Origin: Prochlorococcus sp. AG-347-K22
GTDB taxonomy: Bacteria; Cyanobacteriota; Cyanobacteriia; PCC-6307; Cyanobiaceae
Direction: 5' to 3'
DNA: 64,000 nucleotides
Assembly: GCA_003281285.1 (NCBI GenBank)
Contig: QCCJ01000001.1
Span: 93,211-157,210 of the forward strand
Shown here: positions 1 to 10,182 of the stretch, one piece after another
How positions within the stretch are numbered: position 1 is the first letter of the stretch
Layout of the letters: each line of letters starts with the position of its first letter
Translations under genes and position numbers: made by a program
Notes under the pieces: model-generated
What the model was told of the DNA's origin: nothing
The model's database searches: none
Seen by the model: only the letters and a program-made list of their open reading frames with translations

Positions 1-838
1 CACTCCTAATAACCATACCCACAACGTAAGTACTAGAAAACCTCCAATAAAACCGTATGCTTGAAATCTTACTCCAAGTGAGAGAATACTTTTACTTACT
101 GCTAGGTTTAAAGTGGTAAGGCCAATTCCAATAAGAAAAGATCCAGGTAACAGTGGCTTCAATGGAACTTTTCTACTGGGTAAAAGTGCTTGTAATAAAA
201 GAGCCATTAAAGAAAAGCCAATTAGTGGTATAGCAAACTGACCAACTTGTAATAACGGCAACTTTAATAATAAATCAGAAATAAGATTATTAGATTGTGA
301 AAGATTTTCTAAAACGTTACTTGGGATCATCCTAAGATTTGCACTAATTTGATCTAGTACCATTAAAAAACCAATAAAGAATACTATTAAAAAGGCTTCA
401 ACTCTATTTCGGAGAAACTTCGAAGCTTGCACTCTCCAAGCAGCATTAACTTTTTTAGAGGGAATTTCGTCTTCCCAAAGCCTATCTGAACCTCTTTGAA
501 GCGATAGATAAGCATTTCCTGCTGTAAAAAGCAAAAACATAGCCCCTAGAATACCTGCCCCAAAACCTTGATCTATTAAATTGAATAATGTTGTTTCTAC
601 TAATTCAACTACTGAAGGAGGTAAAAGCTGAGCAGCAATAGCAATTATTTGTTGATCTAATCCTTCTTGTTTTCCTAGGAACCATGAAGCTATTGAAAGA
701 GAAATAAGAAGAATAGGAAAAAATGATTGAAGTGTGTAGTATGCAAATGCAGCGCTTAAATCAACACAATCAGATTTGCTCCATCGCTCACAAGCTCCCC
801 ATAAACTTTTCAGTATCCATGTTGAACTTCGCTGCATA
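1..838 (-). CDS. YihY/virulence factor BrkB family inner-membrane protein, C-terminus cut by the window edge
   Basis: Reverse-strand reading frame opens at the ATG at 836-838 (MQRSSTWILKSLWGACERWSKSDCVDLSAAFAYYTLQSFFPILLISLSIASWFLG...) and runs off the left edge; YihY-type N-terminus and several TM segments. Confidence 0.8.
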
Positions 839-928
839 TTAATTTTCTTCAAATATTTTATTTATTTACTTATTTTTTATTGTATCGGATTAAGAATTTT
901 TTCAAGCAATTATTGATTTAACATGCAA

Positions 929-1744
929 CTATTTTTCCAATAACAAATTGCCCCATGGCTTTAAAATTTCAGCTTTTTCTATAGATCTGCAAGCAATTAA
1001 TGGAAAATTAACATCGCTCAAGTCTTCTCCTGAAACTAAATTTAAAGGATCTGTTTCTAACCACTCTATAGAACAATCAAGTTCTTCTAATAGCAGCCAT
1101 GCTGCTGCAATATCCCATATCTTTGGGGTTGATTCTATTGCTCCGAAGGTTTGTCCCATCGCTACACTCGTAAGATTTAAACTCGATACACCTAAGAGTC
1201 TGATTTTGCCTGGAAATACTGAGTTTGGTTTTTTTTGTAAAATTTTTATTGATCTACTACACAAAGAAATGCATTCACTTTGATGATTATTTTGGCTAGG
1301 ATTTATTTTTTCGTGATTTAACCAAACCCCCTTACCTCTAATGGATACAAACTTTTTTTTCAATGTAGGAATTATTAAAAAAGAGGATTGCGGTTTACCA
1401 TCAACGAACCTTGCCACTGATATAGACCAATAAGGAATACCTGCAGCAAAATTTGTTGTCCCATCGAGTGGATCGACCACCCAATAAGCTCTTGAGTTTG
1501 GAATGGACTTTTGACCTTCTTCACTAAGGACCCCCTCACCTGGGGCTATTGAAGCTAACCCATCTACGATTGTTTTGTCACTCCATAAATCACAACTTGT
1601 TAATAATGATCCATCTGATTTATTGCTGGCGCTAATATTTCCAAAATCTTTTTTTTGACGTTGACTAACCAATTCAAATAAAGTATCTAACTCACTTAGT
1701 TGCTTATTAGTTAAATTTGGTTGATTCATCTTTATATATTGCAA
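929..1744 (-). CDS. Inositol monophosphatase family protein
   Basis: 271 aa; WVVDPLDGTTNFAAG and WDIAAAWLLLEE motifs typical of IMPase family. Confidence 0.85.
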   Translation of the reverse strand: MQYIKMNQPNLTNKQLSELDTLFELVSQRQKKDFGNISASNKSDGSLLTSCDLWSDKTIVDGLASIAPGEGVLSEEGQKSIPNSRAYWVVDPLDGTTNFAAGIPYWSISVARFVDGKPQSSFLIIPTLKKKFVSIRGKGVWLNHEKINPSQNNHQSECISLCSRSIKILQKKPNSVFPGKIRLLGVSSLNLTSVAMGQTFGAIESTPKIWDIAAAWLLLEELDCSIEWLETDPLNLVSGEDLSDVNFPLIACRSIEKAEILKPWGNLLLEK

Positions 1745-3159
1745 ATAGTCTCTGCATCTTTAATTCTAGTATTATTACTGCTCAAACAATTATTACTTTT
1801 TTCAAGGAAAGTTAATCTTTCTAGTTCATCTAAATTCAAATTGTAATTATATATTGCATTAATATTTTTTGATTTCGCATTACTTAATTCACTTTGCCTA
1901 ATAAGAACATCTTTTAGAGTGGATATTCCAACATCATATCTAAGTCTGGAAAGCCTTACCGACTCCTTGCTAGATTCAATTTCTTTAAGAGAAGAAATTA
2001 TTTTTTCTTCATTTAATTTAAGATTTAAGTAGGCTTTACTAATATTTGTGGTTAAAACATTTTTTAGATTTTCATAAGCATATTTTTCAGATTCACCATC
2101 AGCTATTTTTGATTTGTAGGAGTTCTTATTTTGTCCGCCATCAAAAATACTCCATGCAAAATTTAAACTTATGGTATTTGTATAATTAGATCCAGATTTT
2201 TCAAAGTCGATATTAGTTGCCAGAGAGTCACCCTTTGAAAATGTACTAGCTAATGAATTGCTGATATAGATATTTGGCTTATTTTGGGCTAAAAAGCTAT
2301 TTGCTTGGCTCTTTTTGATAGATTGTTGAAGAATAAGGTTTTTTAAGGAAAGATTTTTATCCAAACCTTCATTAATATTCTTATTCAATTTATGATTCCA
2401 AAACCCTATAAGATTTTGCTCTTTGTTAGTTTCAAAATCCCCCTTAATATTGAGAATCTCCTTAAGAGAAATTTTATTAATTTCATGTTCTATTTTCTTA
2501 TCATTAAGTGATTGTTTATCTCGAGATAATTGAGCTTCTGCTTCAAGAACTTCAAATTTTGTTCCAATTCCGGCATCTAATTTAGCTTTAGCATTTTCTA
2601 AACTTGTAATTGATAAATCAAACGTGAATTTTTTATTTTGAATGTCTTGATATGACTTTTTGTATTTGTGATACCTGATTCTTGCTTCTTGAGTTAAATC
2701 TTTTTTCTTAATCTCATAATTATTTTCTGCAATTTTGTAATTTGATTTGGCAATTTTAATTTCGGATCCTCTAAGCGGGGCAATTACATCCCATTTGATA
2801 TTCAGGGAGGGATTAGCTGTAATTTGTGATGTTTTATAAGTAGGTGAATTGCTATTGTACTGTTTACCTACGACATATTTTGGTAACCCATTGGCTTGAA
2901 AATCTAAGGATGGGTATCTTTTGGCAATTTGGCTGGAAAGATTAAACCTTGCAGAGGTTACTAAGTTTAGTAATGATTTCAATTCTAGATTATTTAATAC
3001 TAGTTTTTCTATTTCTTTATAATTAACAAAAGTAATATTTGATTTTTCTTCTAAAACATTATCAATGTAATTTTTTGTTTCGCTAGATAGTACATTAACA
3101 GTGTTTATACTTAAAGTAAGTGGCAATAATAAGATAGGATTTACTACTCTTCTAAGCAT
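1732..3159 (-). CDS. TolC family outer-membrane efflux protein
   Basis: 475 aa; signal-like N-terminus and coiled-coil repeats with LNLKLNEEKI...ESVRLSRLRYDVGISTLKDVLIRQSEL typical of TolC/OEP. Confidence 0.8.
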   Translation of the reverse strand: MLRRVVNPILLLPLTLSINTVNVLSSETKNYIDNVLEEKSNITFVNYKEIEKLVLNNLELKSLLNLVTSARFNLSSQIAKRYPSLDFQANGLPKYVVGKQYNSNSPTYKTSQITANPSLNIKWDVIAPLRGSEIKIAKSNYKIAENNYEIKKKDLTQEARIRYHKYKKSYQDIQNKKFTFDLSITSLENAKAKLDAGIGTKFEVLEAEAQLSRDKQSLNDKKIEHEINKISLKEILNIKGDFETNKEQNLIGFWNHKLNKNINEGLDKNLSLKNLILQQSIKKSQANSFLAQNKPNIYISNSLASTFSKGDSLATNIDFEKSGSNYTNTISLNFAWSIFDGGQNKNSYKSKIADGESEKYAYENLKNVLTTNISKAYLNLKLNEEKIISSLKEIESSKESVRLSRLRYDVGISTLKDVLIRQSELSNAKSKNINAIYNYNLNLDELERLTFLEKSNNCLSSNNTRIKDAETICNI

Positions 3160-3184
3160 ATTTTATAGTATCGAAAATATTCGA

Positions 3185-4564
3185 TTAACCAATCAAAGTA
3201 TTAATAATATCATTTGAATCATCAAGAACGTGAATTTTAGTATTTATTTGATTTTCAACTTCTTGAATATTTTTATCATCTAAAAATAAATCAGTATTAA
3301 TTTTTAACATAATAGATGGTATGTAAACAGCTTCTCCTAAGTCCTTATTTTTCAGGCCGTAAATTAGATCTTCTCCAGTAAGAAGACCTGTAACAACTTG
3401 ATCTTGACCCCAATAAATACTTGGCAAACCATATAAATTAATTGTTAATCCATTAATTAAGTTTAATTTATTAACTGTAGGAATTAGGGCTTCATAAACT
3501 AATTTACCAACTATCCAACTAACTTTTTTTGGCTTTTTTACTTTTTTTGGTAGGTTTTGAGTCTTCTCCCTTAATGCTTTTAGAAAGTTTCTAATAGTCC
3601 CAACTCCATTAGATTCTTGTGGCATATTTTCATAGGTTTTGTAACTAGGTAAATTTGTACCAGCAATTAAATACCATTCATCTGCTAGCCAACAAAAACG
3701 AGTCCCAAGAGTATTTTGTAGAGAGGATTGAATTCTTTCTACTTGTAAAATAGTTTTTTTTGCATATTCTGGGCTTATTGATTTCAATCCATCATTTTCA
3801 GGTCTAAATTTTGTAAGTCCTACAGGAACTATTGCAACTGAAAGTACTGTCTGAGAAGTTTTTTTGTAGAATTCAGCAAGTTCTAAAATTGATTTCTCAA
3901 GAATATCTCCATCATTTATATCTGGACAAACAACAATTTGAGCATGTATTTGAATTGAGTTTTTTTCAAACCATGAAATTTGATCAAGGATCACTCCTGC
4001 TTTTTTATTTTTTAATAATTTTTCTCTTGTGGCTGGATCAGTAGCATGAACTGAAATAAAAAGTGGGGATAGTTTTTGCATAGCAATTCTTTCCCAGTCT
4101 TCTTTTTTTAAATTCGTAAGAGTTAAATAAGATCCATACAGGAAACTTAATCTATAATCATCATCTTTTATATAAAGGCTTTTTCTTTTACCACTTGGCT
4201 GTTGATCAATAAAACAAAATGGACATCTATTATTGCATTGCTTGATTGAATCAAATAATGCATCTTTAAAATTTATACCTAAATTAACGTCTTGATCTTT
4301 TTCAATATTTATATTGTGAATCTCATGATTTTTATCTAAAACTGATATGTCTAAAATTTCTTCACTAATCAGAATCTGATAATCAATTAAATCTCTTGGT
4401 TTTTTCCCATTAATACTAATAATTGAATCACCTGATTCAAATCCTATTTCTTCAGCAATAGAATTGGCTTCAATACTTTCAATTTCTGCAGGGTTTATTT
4501 TATAAGTAATATTAGGAACCAAAAGATCAATGGGATCTTCCGTGTAATTAATTTCTTGCCACAC
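3185..4564 (-). CDS. DUF512/TIGR03279-type putative FeS (radical SAM-like) oxidoreductase
   Basis: 459 aa; PDZ-like N-terminus then CNNRCPFCFIDQQPSGKRKSLYIKDDDYRLSFLYGSYLTLTNL, characteristic of this family. Confidence 0.85.
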   Translation of the reverse strand: MWQEINYTEDPIDLLVPNITYKINPAEIESIEANSIAEEIGFESGDSIISINGKKPRDLIDYQILISEEILDISVLDKNHEIHNINIEKDQDVNLGINFKDALFDSIKQCNNRCPFCFIDQQPSGKRKSLYIKDDDYRLSFLYGSYLTLTNLKKEDWERIAMQKLSPLFISVHATDPATREKLLKNKKAGVILDQISWFEKNSIQIHAQIVVCPDINDGDILEKSILELAEFYKKTSQTVLSVAIVPVGLTKFRPENDGLKSISPEYAKKTILQVERIQSSLQNTLGTRFCWLADEWYLIAGTNLPSYKTYENMPQESNGVGTIRNFLKALREKTQNLPKKVKKPKKVSWIVGKLVYEALIPTVNKLNLINGLTINLYGLPSIYWGQDQVVTGLLTGEDLIYGLKNKDLGEAVYIPSIMLKINTDLFLDDKNIQEVENQINTKIHVLDDSNDIINTLIG

Positions 4565-4610
4565 AATTTAAGGTCAAATACTCTTATTTATTTTTATTCT
4601 AAACTTATAT

Positions 4611-4724
4611 ATGACTCAAAGTGTATTAAATACTTTTAAAAATCTAAATATAGGAGCAAAATTATGGGCCTTTTATTTATTAAAATATGGCATTCGCAGT
4701 TTTCTAAAACACGATTTAGATTAA
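4611..4724 (+). CDS. Possible 37-aa leader/small ORF, in frame with the downstream DUF3120 gene
   Basis: ATG at 4611 reads MTQSVLNTFKNLNIGAKLWAFYLLKYGIRSFLKHDLD and stops at TAA 4722-4724; the same frame continues into the DUF3120 ORF starting at 4743. Confidence 0.35.
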   Translation: MTQSVLNTFKNLNIGAKLWAFYLLKYGIRSFLKHDLD

Positions 4725-4742
4725 TTAAAATTACCTTTTTCA

Positions 4743-5510
4743 TTGAAAGAATTAATTACAAAAAATTTAGAAGTAAAAGATAAATTCAACTATGAATCCC
4801 ATAAGAAAGTTGATTCTTACGAAAATAGTTTTTTATCAAATCCTATATCTTTAAGATTGTGGTCTTCTTTTTTTGTAATTTTGCCTATTTTTGTTCAAGC
4901 CCCTTGGGTTAGATTAGAACCAATAAGTGCTCTTTGTTTTACTTTTGTTATTGTCTTAGTGGCAATTGTTTTGAATCAGAAAGGATCAAATAAGTGGTTT
5001 ATTGTCAGTTCATTATTACTTGGTATATCAGGTAGTTGGCTTGGTGGATGTTTGTTCTGGGGATGGTTAAGCCCATTTCCTATCCTACACATACCTGTTG
5101 AAGCTGTAGTTCTCCCATTAGCTTTACTTGGATTTGGTACTAATTGGAAAATAGGTTCAAGTTTTTATATCTCTTCTTTATTTGGAACCGCAGTTACCGA
5201 CATTACAATATTTTTAATCGGAATCATGGATCAATGGAGGCAGGTAATTACAGCAGATTCTGAAAATGCACCCATGATTCTTCAAAAAACTTCTGAGAGT
5301 CTTATTCAAATAAAATCATTATCTATCATCGTTGTTGTTGCTCTTATACTTTGGTTTATTGCAAAAGAAATTTTAGATTCTGGCACAATTAATACTACTA
5401 GTGGTAAAGCACTCTTAGTTTCTGGTTACGTAATTCAAACGACATTAATTGTTGATGGTATTTTTATTGTTTTAGCAATTCTGCAACCAACTTTTAGTGG
5501 ATTGGTTTAA
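4743..5510 (+). CDS. DUF3120 family membrane protein
   Basis: 255 aa; FVQAPWVRLEP near N-terminus and multiple TM helices; TTG start in the supplied track. Confidence 0.75.
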   Translation: MKELITKNLEVKDKFNYESHKKVDSYENSFLSNPISLRLWSSFFVILPIFVQAPWVRLEPISALCFTFVIVLVAIVLNQKGSNKWFIVSSLLLGISGSWLGGCLFWGWLSPFPILHIPVEAVVLPLALLGFGTNWKIGSSFYISSLFGTAVTDITIFLIGIMDQWRQVITADSENAPMILQKTSESLIQIKSLSIIVVVALILWFIAKEILDSGTINTTSGKALLVSGYVIQTTLIVDGIFIVLAILQPTFSGLV

Positions 5511-7177
5511 TGTTAAGGCTTCCATTTTCACAAAAACCGATACCAATAAATAATTGGGATGTAATCGTCATAGGCGCTGGAGCTGCTGGCCTTATGACTT
5601 GTCTTGAATTACCTTCAAATTTAAAAGTGCTTCTTTTAAATAGAAATACTAGTAAGGTATCTTCTAGTAGATGGGCTCAAGGCGGAATTGCATCTGTAGT
5701 TAGACAAGATGATTCATTTGATCTTCATGCTGAGGATACTTTAAAAGCAGGTGATGGACTATGTGATTTTCAAGCTGTAGAAATGCTAGTTAAAGAAGCT
5801 CCAGGTTGTGTCGAAAGGTTGCAGAATTTAGGGATGATTTTTGATCAAAGTTCTGATCAACTTGCCACTACCTTAGAAGCAGCCCATTCACGAAGAAGAG
5901 TCTTACATGTTAAAGATCGTACTGGAAGAGCATTAGTTGAAGTTCTAGAAGATCATATTGAGAATCAAAAAAATATTCTTCACTGCAGGGGTGTAAGAGT
6001 AACTGAACTTCTCATTGAAAATAAAGAATGTAGAGGAGTTCAGGTTCTTGATGGAGCAAATTTATATTGGATTAAATCTAGAGCTGTTGTTTTGGCTACA
6101 GGTGGGGGTGGGCACTTATTTACAAATACAACAAATCCTGCTCAATCCTCTGGTGAAGGGATTGCTCTTGCATGGAAAGCAGGCGCTGCTATCGAAGATT
6201 TAGAGTTCGTGCAATTTCATCCAACAGCTTTAAAATTTTATGGTGCACCTTGCTTCTTAATATCTGAGGCACTTAGAGGGGAAGGAGCGATTTTAGTTGA
6301 TAAAAATGGTGAAAGTCCAGTTATAAATCTTGAAAATCGTGATCTTGCTACTAGAGATCAGGTAAGTAGAGCAATTATGAAAAATATGCATGATAATAAT
6401 GTAGACCATGTTGGCTTAGATCTTCGGTATATTGACCCAGAAAAAATTGTAGAGCGCTTCCCCACGATCTTAAGTCGATGTCAGGATTATGGCGTTAACC
6501 CTTTAAATGAGGTTATTCCCGTAGCTCCTGCAGCTCATTATTGGATGGGAGGTGTTAAAACTGATCTAAATGCATCTTCAACAAGAAAAGGATTATATGC
6601 CGTTGGAGAAGTTGCTTCTACAGGTGTGCATGGTGCTAATAGACTGGCAAGTAATTCACTGATGGAGTGTCTTGTTTTCGCAAGAAAAATGTCTTCGATT
6701 GTTTTGAATGACCTTTCTAAATTTAAAAAATTTGATAGATCATTTCAAGAGTTTGATATTGAAGATCCCGAAGAAGATCAAATTTCTATAATTGCTGCAA
6801 AAATTGATGAACTAAGAAAACTATGTTGGTTAAATTTAGGTGTATCTCGAAATGAGGTAAATATGATTAAATTTTTAAATTACATTCAAAATGATATGGA
6901 TAAATTACATAAAAATAATTTACTAAATAGTCTTGAAGAAATAAAATTTGATCAAAAAATAAAACTTAGTGAACGTAATAGAAGAGCATTAAATCTTTTA
7001 CTTGATTTAAAGAATAGACAAATAACCACCATAACTTTATTAAAAGCTTGTCTATTTAGAGAAGAAAGTAGAGGAGGGCATTATAGAGATGATTTCCCTG
7101 ATAAAGATAAAAATTGGGAATGCCATACTAGACAACAGTTAGATCAAAAAATTCAAAAAAGATTTATTAAAAATTAA
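5510..7177 (+). CDS. nadB: L-aspartate oxidase
   Basis: 555 aa; FAD-binding GAGAAGLMTCLELP, SSRWAQGGIASV, HSRRRVLH, PVAPAAHYWMGGVKTDL and RLASNSLMECLVFA motifs. Confidence 0.93.
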   Translation: MLRLPFSQKPIPINNWDVIVIGAGAAGLMTCLELPSNLKVLLLNRNTSKVSSSRWAQGGIASVVRQDDSFDLHAEDTLKAGDGLCDFQAVEMLVKEAPGCVERLQNLGMIFDQSSDQLATTLEAAHSRRRVLHVKDRTGRALVEVLEDHIENQKNILHCRGVRVTELLIENKECRGVQVLDGANLYWIKSRAVVLATGGGGHLFTNTTNPAQSSGEGIALAWKAGAAIEDLEFVQFHPTALKFYGAPCFLISEALRGEGAILVDKNGESPVINLENRDLATRDQVSRAIMKNMHDNNVDHVGLDLRYIDPEKIVERFPTILSRCQDYGVNPLNEVIPVAPAAHYWMGGVKTDLNASSTRKGLYAVGEVASTGVHGANRLASNSLMECLVFARKMSSIVLNDLSKFKKFDRSFQEFDIEDPEEDQISIIAAKIDELRKLCWLNLGVSRNEVNMIKFLNYIQNDMDKLHKNNLLNSLEEIKFDQKIKLSERNRRALNLLLDLKNRQITTITLLKACLFREESRGGHYRDDFPDKDKNWECHTRQQLDQKIQKRFIKN

Positions 7178-8102
7178 GATCTCCCTGATAGTCGGTTTTT
7201 ATCGCTAATTCATTTAAGTCACGCGTCCCACTAATAATTTCTCCATTTATTTCCCAAGAAGGAAATCCACTGATTCCTTTCGTTTGGCATAGCTCATACT
7301 CATTATCTTTACCATCCTTAGCACACTCAACTAATTTTAATTCTTTAACTGCTTCCTTACCAAATAATTGTTTTTGATCGTGGCAATGCGGGCACCAGTA
7401 TGCACTATACATAACAATATTGTTTTCACTTAAAAATTTTGCAAACTTTACCTTCTGGGCAGAGCTTGAAGTGGTAATTATTGGCGATACATTTTCAGTG
7501 GGGTTTGCAACATCAATAGCATTAGAGGGGTCAACATTTGTTGACCAAATTAGGCCCCCCAGCAGGACACTAATGGCTACAATAAAACCTCTAAAAATCA
7601 TAGGTTCTCTACTTTCGAACTTTGCTCCAATCATAGAAATTATAAAGATAGAAAACGATAAAATTGCTGAAAGTATACAAAAAAAACAATATGCTTGAAT
7701 TTTAAAAAACATTATATTTATCAATAAAAAGCTAAATGTTGATGACGCACAAGAAATTAGAAATATTAACCACCATAAAAACTTATTTAATTTTTCTTTT
7801 GGGGAAATTAAATTAAGCGAGAGAATTGTTGTGATAACTAATATTGATAAATATGTTATAAATCCAGCTAATGAGAGAGGTATATTAACTTGATTATTTT
7901 CAAATAAACTACCCCAAGGACTGTTTAAAACTGTCTCACAACCATTTTGTATCCCTGGACATGAAAGCGAAGTAAATAATCCCCAGTTTTTTAAAGTAAT
8001 GGAACCTGTATCAACTATGCCAATAGTGCTAAGAATTGCGATTATGATTTTTGGCCATTTCAAATCTTTTTTATTTCTTCTGTTTAAAGTCTTAAGGGCC
8101 AT
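7167..8102 (-). CDS. Vitamin K epoxide reductase family protein fused to a thioredoxin-like domain
   Basis: 311 aa; VKOR TM core (CPGIQNGCETVLNSPWG, YCFFC) followed by Trx-like YWCPHCHDQKQLFG. Confidence 0.88.
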   Translation of the reverse strand: MALKTLNRRNKKDLKWPKIIIAILSTIGIVDTGSITLKNWGLFTSLSCPGIQNGCETVLNSPWGSLFENNQVNIPLSLAGFITYLSILVITTILSLNLISPKEKLNKFLWWLIFLISCASSTFSFLLINIMFFKIQAYCFFCILSAILSFSIFIISMIGAKFESREPMIFRGFIVAISVLLGGLIWSTNVDPSNAIDVANPTENVSPIITTSSSAQKVKFAKFLSENNIVMYSAYWCPHCHDQKQLFGKEAVKELKLVECAKDGKDNEYELCQTKGISGFPSWEINGEIISGTRDLNELAIKTDYQGDLNF

Positions 8103-8207
8103 ACAAAAAGAAAGTTTGTTATTTACATTATCTATCCTAATATTATCTTGGCATGAGAGTTATATACGAAATGCTGTTTAAAACTTTTAATTCTTATTTT
8201 TCAAGTT

Positions 8208-9572
8208 GTGAAACAAAATAGTCTCAATGTAAAAGAAAAAAAACTTTCTAAGATTGCATTCAGTCATGTTGGTTGCGAGAAAAATCTTGTTGATACTGAA
8301 CATATGCAAGGCTTATTAGATAAAGAGGGTTATGAAGTTGACAGTAATATAAATGATGCAAATGTTGTCGTTGTAAATACTTGCAGTTTTATTGAATCAG
8401 CTAGAGAAGAATCTATTAGAAAAATTCTAGAATATACAAATCAAGGAAAGGAAGTAATAGTTGCAGGCTGTATGGCTCAGCATTTTAAAGATGATCTTAT
8501 AAAGGAAATCCCTGAAATAAAAGGTTTGGTTGGAACAGGAGATTATCAAAAGATAGCCAAGGTTTTAGACAGAGTAGAAAAAGGGGAAATCGTTAATGAA
8601 GTTTCAAAAATACCTGAATTTATTGCAGATGAGGAAATGCCTCGTTTTGTAGATAAAAATAAATTTGTTGCCTATCTGCGCATTGCTGAAGGCTGTAACT
8701 ATAATTGTGCCTTTTGTATTATTCCTAAGTTGAGAGGTCCTCAAAGAAGTAGAACAATAGAATCTATAGTGTCAGAAGCCAAAAGTCTTGCAAAAAAAGG
8801 TATTCAAGAAATCATATTAATTAGTCAAATAACAACTAATTATGGTCAAGATATTTATGGAAAACCATCATTAGTCAAACTTTTGAATGAGCTTTCTAAA
8901 GTTCCAATTCCTTGGATAAGGATACATTATGCTTATCCAACAGGTTTAACTGATGAAGTTATTAGGGCTTTCAAAGATTCAAAGAATATATTACCTTACT
9001 TTGATTTACCACTTCAGCATAGTCATCCAGATGTATTGAAGAGCATGAATAGACCTTGGCAAGCTTCTTTGAATGAATCAATTTTGGAGAAAATTAGAGA
9101 AGAAATTCCATCTGCTGTATTAAGAACTAGTCTCATTGTTGGCTACCCAGGAGAAAAAAAAGAACATTTTGAACATCTTCTCGAATTTTTGGGGAGGCAC
9201 AAATTTGATCATGTGGGAGTGTTTATTTTTTCTCCTGAGGAAGGAACTGCAGCTTTTCATTTGCCAAATAAAGTATCTCCAGAGGTTGCAGAGGCAAGAA
9301 AAGATAATGTTATTTCAGTTCAACAAAATATCTCTAAAGATAAAAATCAGTCATATGTTGGTTCAAAAATGAAGATTTTGGTAGAAAAAATATCAGACAA
9401 TAACGAATTAATAGGTCGGTCCTTCAATTTCGCACCTGAAATTGACGGAACTGTAATTTTATCTGTTAAAGATAAAATTGATTTGAAAAATTATATTGGT
9501 AAATTTGTTGAAGCAAATATTTCTTTTGCAGATGAATATGATTTGTATGGAGAGATTATTAAAACTTTGTAG
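8208..9572 (+). CDS. rimO: Ribosomal protein S12 methylthiotransferase RimO (GTG start)
   Basis: 454 aa; [40 protein letters not shown] radical SAM site, C-terminal TRAM-like domain. Confidence 0.93.
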   Translation: MKQNSLNVKEKKLSKIAFSHVGCEKNLVDTEHMQGLLDKEGYEVDSNINDANVVVVNTCSFIESAREESIRKILEYTNQGKEVIVAGCMAQHFKDDLIKEIPEIKGLVGTGDYQKIAKVLDRVEKGEIVNEVSKIPEFIADEEMPRFVDKNKFVAYLRIAEGCNYNCAFCIIPKLRGPQRSRTIESIVSEAKSLAKKGIQEIILISQITTNYGQDIYGKPSLVKLLNELSKVPIPWIRIHYAYPTGLTDEVIRAFKDSKNILPYFDLPLQHSHPDVLKSMNRPWQASLNESILEKIREEIPSAVLRTSLIVGYPGEKKEHFEHLLEFLGRHKFDHVGVFIFSPEEGTAAFHLPNKVSPEVAEARKDNVISVQQNISKDKNQSYVGSKMKILVEKISDNNELIGRSFNFAPEIDGTVILSVKDKIDLKNYIGKFVEANISFADEYDLYGEIIKTL

Positions 9573-9579
9573 TTTTTTT

Positions 9580-9672
9580 TTAAATTAATTTAACTGCTCT
9601 TAATAGCTTATCTAATGCGAAAGCAGCTCCAAAACCAAAACCAATAAATGCAAAATAGAAAATGATGTTCAT
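9580..9672 (-). CDS. petL: Single-TM microprotein, likely cytochrome b6f subunit PetL-like
   Basis: Read on the reverse strand: MNIIFYFAFIGFGFGAAFALDKLLRAVKLI*, 30 aa; one hydrophobic helix and an LRxxKLI tail resembling PetL; below the ORF-track length cutoff. Confidence 0.5.
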   Translation of the reverse strand: MNIIFYFAFIGFGFGAAFALDKLLRAVKLI

Positions 9673-9736
9673 TAATTTTTTTACTTTTATTTAATTTAAC
9701 ATCAGACGAAAAAATTAGAAATTTTCGTTTAATTTC

Positions 9737-10123
9737 TTAATCTTGGATATATGGTAATTTTTTGTATAAACATTCTTCTGCTTTTTGTAGTTCCCGGCCT
9801 AAATATAGAGCATGATCGAATCTGGTTATTAAGTCATTTCTTTCTTCAGTGATCAATATGCCAAGTTGTTTCGCACTAATACCTTTAAAAACTTCATTCC
9901 TAACTCTTTTATTTTGAGAGTCGCATTTAATTGGTTCATTTGTTTCCGGGTCAAGCGCATAGCCTTCATCATCGATGTTATTTAAAAAGTGCTCTAAAAT
10001 TATTTTATTTTCTTCTAAATCTACTTTTATAATAAAATAACCGTTTGGATCTAATTCTATATATCTGTTGGATAGATTATTATCAATCTTTATTTTTTCA
10101 TCTAAACTTTTACTATAATCCAT
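9737..10123 (-). CDS. DUF4346-like protein
   Basis: 128 aa; PNGYFIIKVD...GYALDPETNEPIKCDSQNKRVRNEVFKGISAKQLGILITEE. Confidence 0.65.
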   Translation of the reverse strand: MDYSKSLDEKIKIDNNLSNRYIELDPNGYFIIKVDLEENKIILEHFLNNIDDEGYALDPETNEPIKCDSQNKRVRNEVFKGISAKQLGILITEERNDLITRFDHALYLGRELQKAEECLYKKLPYIQD

Positions 10124-10182
10124 TCTTAGAAGTTAATAAAAACTATATTACTAATATAATCTTTGGTAAAGCCAAATAATTC

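Noticed and set aside
948-1283. 111-aa + strand ORF
   Set aside because: Lies wholly antisense within the inositol monophosphatase gene, whose motifs are clear; shadow ORF. Other fully antisense track ORFs (e.g. 3832..4044, 7420..7698, 14688..15038, 32324..32569, 34396..34692, 59999..60316) were rejected for the same reason.
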